This document shows positions 6,341-12,224 of a DNA stretch of 12,224 nucleotides, in pieces. A program made the position numbers and the translations under genes. Origin of the DNA: Gammaproteobacteria bacterium (lineage in GTDB: Bacteria; Pseudomonadota; Gammaproteobacteria; Chromatiales; Chromatiaceae). Every line of letters starts with the position of its first letter. Within the stretch, counting starts at the first letter, position 1. The stretch is from NCBI GenBank assembly GCA_030625445.1, contig DAOUQU010000021.1, positions 1 to 12,224 on the forward strand, read 5' to 3'. The notes beneath the pieces are model-generated. The model made no database searches and was not told the DNA's origin. It was given only the letters and a program-made list of their open reading frames with translations.

Positions 6341-6380
6341 CCCCCTCACCCTAACCCTCTCCCCATCGGGGAGAGGGGAC
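6341..6380. repeat. Interspersed palindromic repeat (CCCTCACCCTAACCCTCTCC type)
   Basis: The sequence CCCTCACCCTAACCCTCTCC starts at 6343 and runs into a perfect 10-bp stem: CCCTCTCCCC at 6355-6364 pairs with GGGGAGAGGG at 6368-6377, with loop ATC. Near-identical elements are widespread in proteobacterial intergenic regions; translated, they give the well-known false motif PHPNPLPxGERG. It starts 9 bp past the stop codon of ygfZ and may help end or protect that transcript. Confidence 0.75.
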
Positions 6381-6388
6381 TTATCGGT

Positions 6389-7330
6389 TTACTTGTCACT
6401 CTTTTCGAAGGAGTAGGGGAGTTCCAGAATCTCCAGTTTGGCTCCGTTCTCATCATCGAGGCGTACTTCGCCGGTTTCGGCGTTTGCCACTTCGATCACT
6501 GCCAGGGCTTCGCAGACACCTTCCTCGCTAGTGGCGCTCATGACGATTTTTCCACTCCCCTGTCCTGATTGACTCTGCGGCGAGTAGAGCTCGGCGCCGC
6601 TAGCGGGGCATTCCCCCTCGATAGCGACGTGATACATGCGGCGTTTGAGTTTTCCCAGATAGTGCATGCGGGCGACAATTTCCTGACCTGTGTAGCAGCC
6701 CTTGCTGAAACTGACGCCATTCACCAGGTGCATGTTGACCATTTGCGGTACAAAAGCCTCGATAGTGGCATCAAAAACCGAGGGCAGGCCTGCGCGAATA
6801 TCCAGCAGGCGCCACTGTTGATCAGTGGCCGGGGTTGTTGTCTCAGTCAGATGCTGCCGGCGTTGCGTGATTGCCCCGGCAGAACCTATGAGCAGGAAAC
6901 GTGGCGCATCGGCGGCGATGCGCACGATGGTGACGCCATTATCTGCGGCAACGCTATCATCTGCTACTGTGGGCGTATCACCGGTGGGGAGTGCTGTGGC
7001 GCAGTCGCCATAGAGCCCGATGGTTTGCAGTTCGTCGGAGGCGTCGCTGAGCGTCACTTTTGACATCAGGACAAACATACTCAGACGCTGCAGCACCGGT
7101 GTGAGCCGCTCCCTGGGCATCAGCAGCAGAAAATCTCCACCATGGGAAATCACCCTCATCGTCGCGAGCAGGCGTCCTTTTGGCGTGCAGTAGCCGCTCA
7201 GCTGGCTACGTTCTGATGTGACTTCTGTAATGTCGTTGGTGAGTTGTCCCTGCAGAAAATATTCGCTTTCATCACCGCTGGCGCGTATCAGGCCGAGATC
7301 GGAGAGGTCGAAGAGTTGGCAATTGTTCAT
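6389..7330 (-). CDS. ygfZ: Folate-binding protein YgfZ (GcvT-like)
   Basis: A 313-residue protein of the YgfZ/GcvT superfamily, which uses tetrahydrofolate to help assemble or repair certain Fe-S clusters, for example in MiaB and other radical-SAM enzymes. The diagnostic motif KGCYTGQE is present at residues 210-217, with the functional Cys at 212. Other family signs are FLQGQLTNDI and CTPKGRLLA near the N terminus, and LDIRAGLPSV...FVPQMVNMHLV before the motif. The frame stays open further upstream to a TTG at 7378, but that extension is Thr/Ser/Asn-rich, has no ribosome binding site and is unlike the family. The ATG at 7330 is therefore preferred. The frequent partner sdhE is not next to it here. 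The gene lies alone between two palindromic repeats and is probably transcribed singly. Confidence 0.95.
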   Translation of the reverse strand: MNNCQLFDLSDLGLIRASGDESEYFLQGQLTNDITEVTSERSQLSGYCTPKGRLLATMRVISHGGDFLLLMPRERLTPVLQRLSMFVLMSKVTLSDASDELQTIGLYGDCATALPTGDTPTVADDSVAADNGVTIVRIAADAPRFLLIGSAGAITQRRQHLTETTTPATDQQWRLLDIRAGLPSVFDATIEAFVPQMVNMHLVNGVSFSKGCYTGQEIVARMHYLGKLKRRMYHVAIEGECPASGAELYSPQSQSGQGSGKIVMSATSEEGVCEALAVIEVANAETGEVRLDDENGAKLEILELPYSFEKSDK

Positions 7331-7451
7331 GATGGAAGTTTTCGTCTTTGATGTGTTGTTGTATGAAGCATGACGCAACAGCGAAAGTTGATCAAGAGAT
7401 CAATTGTGGGGTATAGGGTTGCATGCGGAGTTTCAAGATAAATGGATTATT

Positions 7452-7526
7452 CGCTTTGCTCACCCTTCGGGCCGCCCTTTAGGCGTTCAAAGCGCAAGCG
7501 CTTTAGTCCGGCTAAAAGCATGCCGG
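7452..7526. repeat. Cluster of inverted repeats between ygfZ and the cupin gene
   Basis: Several palindromes lie side by side. CGCTTTG (7452-7458) pairs with CAAAGCG (7488-7494) and encloses CGCC/GGCG (7473-7476, 7482-7485). AAAGCGC (7489-7495) pairs with GCGCTTT (7498-7504). CCGGC (7508-7512) pairs with GCCGG (7522-7526), followed by AATGACGG. The ending GCCGGAATGACGG resembles common proteobacterial intergenic repeats. The cluster lies between the ygfZ start and the 3' end of the cupin-like gene and may serve as the end of the latter transcript. Confidence 0.55.
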
Positions 7527-7573
7527 AATGACGGTATTTTGAAAGTAGCTCATAATTAGCGGTTGGTGTGTCG

Positions 7574-8101
7574 TCAGCTATTCAAAACTTCCCGTGCCGC
7601 ATCTCTTCCCCTGGATGCGCTCTTCCACCAGCGGTGATGGGAACCCTCCTCATTGATCTTGTCATGTGCAGTATAGCGTTGCTCGCCAGTTTCGCTGGTG
7701 GTTAAAAATCCCCAATCTCTGACTTTTGCGCTGTGCATGAAAAAAGTCCATGCATGATGCTCGTGGGGCAGGATGACGCGGTGAAAATCGTCGCCGCTGA
7801 GGCGGTTGATCCGGCCTGCTCCGAGATGGCGCTCAATGATCTTGTTGTCGACCAGGCGCTGTTCCATGTAACCTCCGGCCAGCACGATGCCGAGCGCACG
7901 ATTCCAGGGGTGATCATGTAAGCCGCGATCCGGGTCGCTGGAGAGAAAACGGTGGATATAGGCGCCGCCTCCTCCGGGCAGACGGAACAGGTGGTAGCGT
8001 TCCAGATAGGGCTCTCCCTGATTTCCCCGGATGATGCGGCAGCGCAGCATGCCGGTGAATTTAAACAGCAACTTGTCGATGAGGCGGATTTTTTTACTCA
8101 T
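7574..8101 (-). CDS. Small cupin-like protein of unknown function
   Basis: A 175-residue soluble protein. The centre looks like a cupin metal site: His62 and His64 in RGLHDHPWN, then a Glu after a Gly-rich turn (VLAGGYMEQR, Glu80), and His107 in GDDFHRVILPHEHHAW. This fits the HxH...E...H pattern of a single double-stranded beta-helix, and several more His residues follow (113, 115, 116). The N terminus is basic (MSKKIRLIDKLLFKF), and the C terminus is rich in Arg, Trp and His (HHRWWKSASRGRD). I do not recognise a named family. Similar short cupins occur as hypothetical proteins in phages and gammaproteobacteria. The ATG at 8101 lacks a good ribosome binding site. The gene is divergent from the RNB exonuclease with 55 bp between starts, so the two probably share a promoter region. 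Confidence 0.85.
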   Translation of the reverse strand: MSKKIRLIDKLLFKFTGMLRCRIIRGNQGEPYLERYHLFRLPGGGGAYIHRFLSSDPDRGLHDHPWNRALGIVLAGGYMEQRLVDNKIIERHLGAGRINRLSGDDFHRVILPHEHHAWTFFMHSAKVRDWGFLTTSETGEQRYTAHDKINEEGSHHRWWKSASRGRDAAREVLNS

Positions 8102-8156
8102 GGGGTGACGGGGTGGTGAACAAGGGGAGTATGATACGCCATTCGAGTATCAAAAC

Positions 8157-9986
8157 GTGAGCCCGATGGGTAGATTTTCAGTCAATAACCTGGTTTTGTA
8201 TAAAAGCCGTCCTGCACGCATCACCGCCATCAGTGACAAGATCGATATTGAGTTTGGCAAGGGAAAAACTAGAAATAGCAAGCGTGTCAGGGAGAAGGAT
8301 ATCCAGTTCATCCACGCCGGGCCTGTTGCTGATCTCGAGGCGCTCGACGCCGGCAAGCCTGATCTTGAGGATGCGCTGGAGCTGCTTCAGGGCGAGTCAG
8401 TTGACTTGTCTGATTTTGCAGAGCTCCTCTATGGGGACGATACTCCGGTGACTTGCTGGTCTGCGTGGCGACTGCTGCAGGAGGGCCTCTATTTTACCGG
8501 CAGCGTTGATGCCATTACCGCAAGGAGTGCTGACGAGATAGCCGCTGACAAGGCGGAGCGTGATCAAAAGGCGCAGCGCAAGGCTGCATGGGATGAGATG
8601 ATTGCACGTCTGAAACAGGGGCGTATGGATGAGGATGACCGCAAGCAACTGCAGGAGGTCGAAAAAGTGGCGCTGGGGGAGGCGACTGGCAGCCGCATCA
8701 TGAAAGCGCTGGGGCTCTCTGAAGATGAGCGGCATGCGCATCAACTGCTGCTGAAAACCGGTTACTGGGAGCATGAATTCAACCTGCATCCGCAACGGGC
8801 TGGTGCTGCGCTGGACGAGCCACAGGTCGAGGTGCCGCAAGTTGAACATGAGGAGCGGGTTGATCTGACCGATCTGCCTGCTTTTGCCATCGATGATGAA
8901 GGCAGCACCGATCCGGATGACGCCATCTCGGTTCAGGGTAATCGTTTATGGGTGCATATTGCAGATGTTGCTGCACTGGCGCCCCCGGGCTCTGCTCTGG
9001 ATGTGGCTGCGCGTGAACGCGGGGCCAATCTCTATCTTCCGGAAGCGCTGATCCCGATGTTTCCGCATGCTGTCACACATCAACTGGGGCTTGGTTTGCA
9101 GCAGCAGACGCCTGTATTGTCAGTCAGTTTCGAGGTGGGCGAGGATGGCCGCCTGTCGGATATCGAGATCCAGCCAGGCCTTGTCGAGGTGACGCGCCTG
9201 AGCTACGCCGAGGCGGACGAGCAGCTGCAGAGCCGCTTTGCAGAGATGCTGGAAGTGACCGGGAGATTTCGCCAGCGGCGTCATGAAGGCGGCGCCATAT
9301 CGCTGGATCTGCCGGAAGTGAGTGTGCGCATCAAAGACGAGGAGATCGTAATCCGTCCTCTGGAGCGCGGCGGCAGCAGGGAGCTGGTTGCCGAGGCGAT
9401 GCTGGCTGCCGGGGAGGCTGTATCCCTGTTCGCCATCGAGCACGATATTCCGATTCCATTTGCCAATCAACCCCCTCCGGAAGAGGAGCTGCAACCGCAG
9501 GGTTTGGCCGCCAATTTCGCCTGCCGCCGCAAGTTCAAGCCTTCGCGCATGGCGACACAAGCTGAGCGGCATTCCGGTTTGGGGCTTGACTCCTATACGC
9601 GTGTGACCAGTCCCCTGCGACGCTATCCGGATCTGCTGACGCATCAGCAAATCAGAAGTTTTTTGCGTGAGCAGCCACTGTTGAGCCACGAGGAGGTTAC
9701 AGAGCGCATTGGCGCCTCGGTGGCTGCATCATCTGTGATCAGACGCGCAGAGCGTTTCTCCAATCAGCACTGGAAGCTGGCGTGGTTGAAGCGTCAGGAA
9801 AAGTGGTGTGGTGAAGCGGTCATTGTGGCGCTTGACGAACGCAGGGCGACGCTGATTGTGCCGGATCTGGCGCTGGAGTGCCGTTTGCGGCGCACATCCG
9901 GGATGGAGCTGGATCAAATCGTGCAAGTGGAACTGCAGTCTGTCGATTTTAGTGATCTGGATGTGCGTCTTCGTCTCACTGCATAG
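8157..9986 (+). CDS. RNase II family (RNB domain) 3'-5' exoribonuclease
   Basis: A 609-residue processive exoribonuclease of the RNase II/R superfamily. The RNB active site is complete: IDDEGSTDPDDAIS holds Asp246, Asp252, Asp254 and Asp255, matching the four Mg-binding aspartates of E. coli RNase II. The other signature, SPLRRYPDLLTHQQ (485-498), carries the catalytic Arg pair and RNA-contact residues. The N terminus (residues 5-55) is a small basic SH3-like domain rather than the cold-shock domains of E. coli RNase II. A helical region at about 120-200 follows, and the C terminus (about 555-609) is a short S1/OB-like domain. This architecture matches the group annotated simply as RNB domain-containing ribonuclease, not rnb or rnr proper, so no symbol is given. 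The start is GTG at 8157; an ATG three codons later (8166) is also possible. The next operon begins 229 bp downstream behind its own promoter. Confidence 0.94.
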   Translation: MSPMGRFSVNNLVLYKSRPARITAISDKIDIEFGKGKTRNSKRVREKDIQFIHAGPVADLEALDAGKPDLEDALELLQGESVDLSDFAELLYGDDTPVTCWSAWRLLQEGLYFTGSVDAITARSADEIAADKAERDQKAQRKAAWDEMIARLKQGRMDEDDRKQLQEVEKVALGEATGSRIMKALGLSEDERHAHQLLLKTGYWEHEFNLHPQRAGAALDEPQVEVPQVEHEERVDLTDLPAFAIDDEGSTDPDDAISVQGNRLWVHIADVAALAPPGSALDVAARERGANLYLPEALIPMFPHAVTHQLGLGLQQQTPVLSVSFEVGEDGRLSDIEIQPGLVEVTRLSYAEADEQLQSRFAEMLEVTGRFRQRRHEGGAISLDLPEVSVRIKDEEIVIRPLERGGSRELVAEAMLAAGEAVSLFAIEHDIPIPFANQPPPEEELQPQGLAANFACRRKFKPSRMATQAERHSGLGLDSYTRVTSPLRRYPDLLTHQQIRSFLREQPLLSHEEVTERIGASVAASSVIRRAERFSNQHWKLAWLKRQEKWCGEAVIVALDERRATLIVPDLALECRLRRTSGMELDQIVQVELQSVDFSDLDVRLRLTA

Positions 9987-10019
9987 GAAAACTCTGATTG
10001 CATCGAAGGGATAGGGGTT

Positions 10020-10077
10020 CGGGGGAAGGGAAATGCCAAACCTGGCTATAAGTCTTTGATTTATGTCTCTTCCCCCG
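10020..10077 (+). other. Inverted repeat with inner hairpin after the RNB gene
   Basis: CGGGGGAAG (10020-10028) and CTTCCCCCG (10069-10077) are perfect 9-bp complements enclosing 40 nt. Inside lies a small hairpin (GCCA, AACC, TGGC). The element starts 34 bp after the RNB stop codon. It has no T-run after the outer stem, so it is not a standard intrinsic terminator. It could be a structured 3' end or part of a longer leader for the genes downstream. Confidence 0.5.
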
Positions 10078-10097
10078 TGGATAAACTTGAATGGGGA

Positions 10098-10130
10098 CTC
10101 TAATCTAAGCGCGCAGCGATTAGATTAGAG
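10098..10130. promoter_or_regulatory. Perfect 11-bp inverted repeat, candidate operator
   Basis: CTCTAATCTAA (10098-10108) and TTAGATTAGAG (10120-10130) are perfect complements around an 11-nt GC-rich centre, which itself contains CGC/GCG. The right arm reaches into the place of the -35 box of the likely promoter whose -10 is TATACT at 10142-10147. No T-run follows, so termination is unlikely. A dimeric DNA-binding protein with half-sites two turns apart is the simplest reading. Confidence 0.55.
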
Positions 10131-10141
10131 CTCTCATGGGT

Positions 10142-10147
10142 TATACT
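10142..10147 (+). promoter_or_regulatory. Candidate -10 element of the small-ORF/ATPase operon
   Basis: TATACT differs from the sigma-70 -10 consensus at one position. The -35 region 17 bp upstream (ATTAGA, 10119-10124) is poor and lies within the right arm of the palindrome. This suggests a promoter that depends on, or is controlled by, a protein bound to that palindrome. The leader to the first start codon would be about 60 nt. Confidence 0.4.
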
Positions 10148-10162
10148 ATGCAGCGTTTGATC

Positions 10163-10197
10163 TGTTTGCGTGACGATGCAAACAACACAATTTTTTT
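10163..10197 (+). other. Leader hairpin followed by a T-run
   Basis: TGTTTGC (10163-10169) and GCAAACA (10178-10184) form a 7-bp stem with an 8-nt loop. A run of seven T (10191-10197) follows after 6 nt and directly precedes the ribosome binding site AGAGGAGGAG. The stem is AT-rich and the gap to the T-run is too long for an efficient terminator. It could be a weak attenuator or a hairpin that affects translation. Confidence 0.4.
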
Positions 10198-10215
10198 AGA
10201 GGAGGAGCTCCCGCA

Positions 10216-10386
10216 ATGTCACAAGATAAACCAAAAGTTCTGCAGGAATTTGAAGCCTACTGCGCCGAAGAGCGTGAACATCGCTTGAATGCCGGCGGAC
10301 AGTTTGATGTGGAACTCTATGATGAGGCGGTCAAACTTTCCGTACGCCAGCTGATCCCATTGCTTGAGGGAGGAGAGCGCGCATGA
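10216..10386 (+). CDS. Small 56-residue protein co-translated with the SMC-like ATPase
   Basis: A 56-residue acidic protein (MSQDKPKVLQEFEAYCAEER...) with a very strong ribosome binding site (GAGGAGGAG, about 8 nt upstream). Its stop codon overlaps the ATPase start in an ATGA, so the two are translationally coupled and probably made in fixed ratio. It is mostly predicted helix, with a single Cys (residue 16), a turn at NAGGQFD (26-32), and an amphipathic second helix (VELYDEAVKLSVRQLIPLLE). No signal peptide or membrane segment is present. I do not recognise a family. The helix-turn-helix-like shape suggests a small adaptor or subunit binding the ATPase head or coiled coil. The C-terminal GGAGGAGAG at DNA level doubles as the ribosome binding site of the next gene. 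Confidence 0.82.
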   Translation: MSQDKPKVLQEFEAYCAEEREHRLNAGGQFDVELYDEAVKLSVRQLIPLLEGGERA

Positions 10387-12215
10387 TCATTACCCGTCTC
10401 TATGCAAAAAATGTCCTCAAATATGGAACCCTGTTGCTGGAAGATATGCCGCAAAAGGGCGTGATCGGTATCAGTGGTCCAAATGAATCCGGAAAAAGCA
10501 GCATTGGTGAAACAATCTGTTTTGCGCTGTTTGGACGCACCTGGTCTCTGGGCGAAAAGAGCCGGCAGAAAGTGATTCGCTGGGGTGAAAACCGCTGCCT
10601 GGTGATGCTGCGTTTTGTGGCTGCTGATGGCAAGGAGTATGAAATTACACGCCATCTTGATTCAGACGGCAACCATAGCGCCAGATTGTCGGTAGTCGGC
10701 GAAGATGAACATGTGACCAAGGGGGCGGATGCTGTCAAGCTGCAGTTGCAGCAGATTCTAGGCATCAAATATGATGAATACATCGAGTCCTTCTATCTTG
10801 CCCAGCGGGAACTGACGGCCCCTCATCCGCACAGTGATGCGATCAAGAGCATGGCGGGCATTCTATCCCTGGAAAAAGCACGTGATGAGTTTGAGCGGGA
10901 AATTGCCCATTTCCGAAAAGGGATGGTGAATGCCGATTCGCAGCATATCCATCTGCAGGAGGAGCTGGAGGATCTGGGTGTTATACCGGAATATCTGCAT
11001 GAAATGGAGACGCAGCGCGCATCCGTCGATGCCGCCTGCGATGCATGTGAACAGCGTGGAGAGCAGCTGCAGGAAAAAACCGGAGCCTATCTGGCAACGC
11101 TGAACGAGTATCAGACAAAGAAATCAAAACGCGGCAAGGCGCGCTTTTACGAGATGCTGCTGTTGTTGTCTGGAGCGATGCTGGCCGCAATCTGGTTGAT
11201 GATAACCCTGCTGCCCGATCGCGCCGTCTCCGTGGTTCTGCATGATCTGCTGTCAAAAATTCCACTCTGGAGTGATGCATTCCTTCCCCTGCTTGTCTAT
11301 CTCGCCGGCGCATTTGGTCTGACTGCCCTGCTGTTATGGAAAAGCGGGTCTTCGGCAGCCTCCAGGATGCGGCAGTTGGAATCGGGAAGTGGCGACTATC
11401 ATCAACTGTTTGAAGAGAGCGTAGAACAGCGCAATAGCGGTGAAGATCTCAAGTTGCTGGGTCTTAATGCTGACGCAGTGGAACTACAGATCGATGCTGC
11501 CCAGACATCGACGCTAATGTCGTGGCTGAAACTTCACCAGGCGAGTGACAAGGATGTGCAGGCAGGCGCCAACCGTGAGACCACCTGGCTCAACCAGGTG
11601 ATCAATCTTCAGGAGGAGAAAATCAAGGAGCTGGATGAGGAGATTACCGGGGAGCGTGATCGTGTCCACCGTGCAGATGGCTTGCAGCATCAGCAGAACA
11701 GTTTTCAGCATACCGTTGAAGACAACAGTCAGATGATCAAGGTCAGGGCGCTCGCGATTCAACTGCTTGATGGTGCCATCGAGCGTGTAGCCAAAAAATT
11801 CAATCGTGAATTACGTGACGGGGCGGGGAATATACTGCCGGATCTGACCCAGGGACAATATCAGCACATCAAGCTGGATGATGATCTGGATGTGCAGCTG
11901 TTCTCCTCCAAGAAGGGTGATTTCCTTGAATTTGATGAGGTTTCCAGCGGGACCCAGCGCCAGGTGCTGCTGGCGGTTCGACTCAGCATGTCACAGGCGC
12001 TCGCTGATGATGCCCTCAAAGGCGATCAGTTTCTGTTTTTGGACGAACCCTTTGCCTTCTTTGACCAGGAACGCACCAGTCAGTCGTTGCAGTCGATGGC
12101 GACACTGGAGCATCTGCCGCAAATCTGGATCATTGCCCAGGAGTTTCCCGAAAATGCAGAGTTTGCACGTCACATCGACTGCAAACGTATAGCTGTTGAT
12201 CTCAGTTCGACCTGA
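10383..12215 (+). CDS. Membrane-anchored SMC/Rad50-like ATPase (YhaN/SbcC-related)
   Basis: A complete 610-residue ABC-type ATPase with head halves at both ends. The N-terminal half has ITRLYAKNVLKYG, Walker A GPNESGKSS (32-40) and a likely Q-loop Gln141 in FYLAQREL. The C-terminal half has the signature SSGTQRQ (521-527), Walker B FLFLDEPF (Asp554, Glu555) and D-loop FFD (559-561). The usual His of the switch loop appears to be Gln586 (IIAQEF). The middle is coiled-coil-like (about 165-250 and 325-470). In place of a zinc hook or hinge it carries two hydrophobic segments, about 257-278 and 299-319, joined by a short loop with no obvious function. Both head halves would then be cytoplasmic and the tip of the arms would lie in the membrane. 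B. subtilis YhaN is a larger protein with related layout. A CDAC pair (Cys219, Cys222) lies in the first arm. Partner nuclease, DNA or RNA substrate, and role are unknown. Confidence 0.92.
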   Translation: MIITRLYAKNVLKYGTLLLEDMPQKGVIGISGPNESGKSSIGETICFALFGRTWSLGEKSRQKVIRWGENRCLVMLRFVAADGKEYEITRHLDSDGNHSARLSVVGEDEHVTKGADAVKLQLQQILGIKYDEYIESFYLAQRELTAPHPHSDAIKSMAGILSLEKARDEFEREIAHFRKGMVNADSQHIHLQEELEDLGVIPEYLHEMETQRASVDAACDACEQRGEQLQEKTGAYLATLNEYQTKKSKRGKARFYEMLLLLSGAMLAAIWLMITLLPDRAVSVVLHDLLSKIPLWSDAFLPLLVYLAGAFGLTALLLWKSGSSAASRMRQLESGSGDYHQLFEESVEQRNSGEDLKLLGLNADAVELQIDAAQTSTLMSWLKLHQASDKDVQAGANRETTWLNQVINLQEEKIKELDEEITGERDRVHRADGLQHQQNSFQHTVEDNSQMIKVRALAIQLLDGAIERVAKKFNRELRDGAGNILPDLTQGQYQHIKLDDDLDVQLFSSKKGDFLEFDEVSSGTQRQVLLAVRLSMSQALADDALKGDQFLFLDEPFAFFDQERTSQSLQSMATLEHLPQIWIIAQEFPENAEFARHIDCKRIAVDLSST

Positions 12216-12224
12216 CAGCTGAAG

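Noticed and set aside
6338..6568. Small protein starting PPHPNPLPIGERG
   Set aside because: This is the known translation artefact of the dispersed CCCTCACCC-type repeat, and it then runs antisense into ygfZ.
6389..7378. Longer ygfZ product starting at 7378
   Set aside because: That start is TTG without a ribosome binding site, and the extra 16 residues are unlike the family. The ATG at 7330 is preferred.
10098..10130. Reading the 11-bp palindrome as a terminator of the RNB gene
   Set aside because: No T-run follows on either strand, and the element abuts a -10 box. An operator fits better.
10383..12215. Naming the ATPase recF, recN or sbcC
   Set aside because: The length, central membrane segments and neighbourhood do not fit those families; only the ATPase head motifs are shared.

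Overview
The window reads as a chromosomal segment of a gammaproteobacterium of moderate GC content. Supporting signs are a CspA-type cold-shock protein, a YgfZ-type folate-binding protein, an enterobacterial-like tRNA-Asn(GTT) with encoded CCA, and an RNase II family exonuclease. No genus can be fixed from the sequence alone.

Positions 1-4376 form an accessory-looking stress and regulation block. It starts with the 5' end of an exported protein (minus strand), followed by a GlxA-type AraC regulator (minus) divergent from a metallo-beta-lactamase-fold hydrolase (plus). Next comes a probable redox or electrophile-response module. A YcaC-like isochorismatase-fold hydrolase and a pirin form a minus-strand operon, divergent from a one-cysteine HxlR regulator. 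A near-perfect palindrome lies in the shared promoter region.

Positions 4377-6268 look like a recombination scar next to a tRNA. A cold-shock gene has a long AT-rich leader with tandem repeats and competing inverted repeats. It is followed by a strong hairpin, a decayed cation-diffusion-facilitator gene (5' truncated, in-frame amber codon, probable frameshift), and a truncated tyrosine integrase. The integrase starts 123 bp from the 3' end of tRNA-Asn, the classic layout of an island integrated in a tRNA. Its catalytic domain is missing, so the element is a remnant.

Positions 6269-9986 look like ordinary chromosome: ygfZ, a small cupin-like protein, and an RNB-domain exoribonuclease, separated by palindromic intergenic repeats.

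Positions 9987-12215 hold the most unusual locus. A 56-residue protein overlaps by 4 bp (ATGA) a 610-residue SMC/Rad50-like ATPase. This ATPase carries two predicted membrane helices in the middle of the chain, where Rad50 or SbcC has its hook or hinge. A leader with three separate inverted repeats precedes the pair, and one repeat overlaps the likely promoter. This is a compact, membrane-anchored SbcC/YhaN-like ATPase with a small co-translated partner. A partner nuclease, if there is one, is not seen in the window; it could lie downstream, or the upstream RNB exonuclease could be functionally linked.
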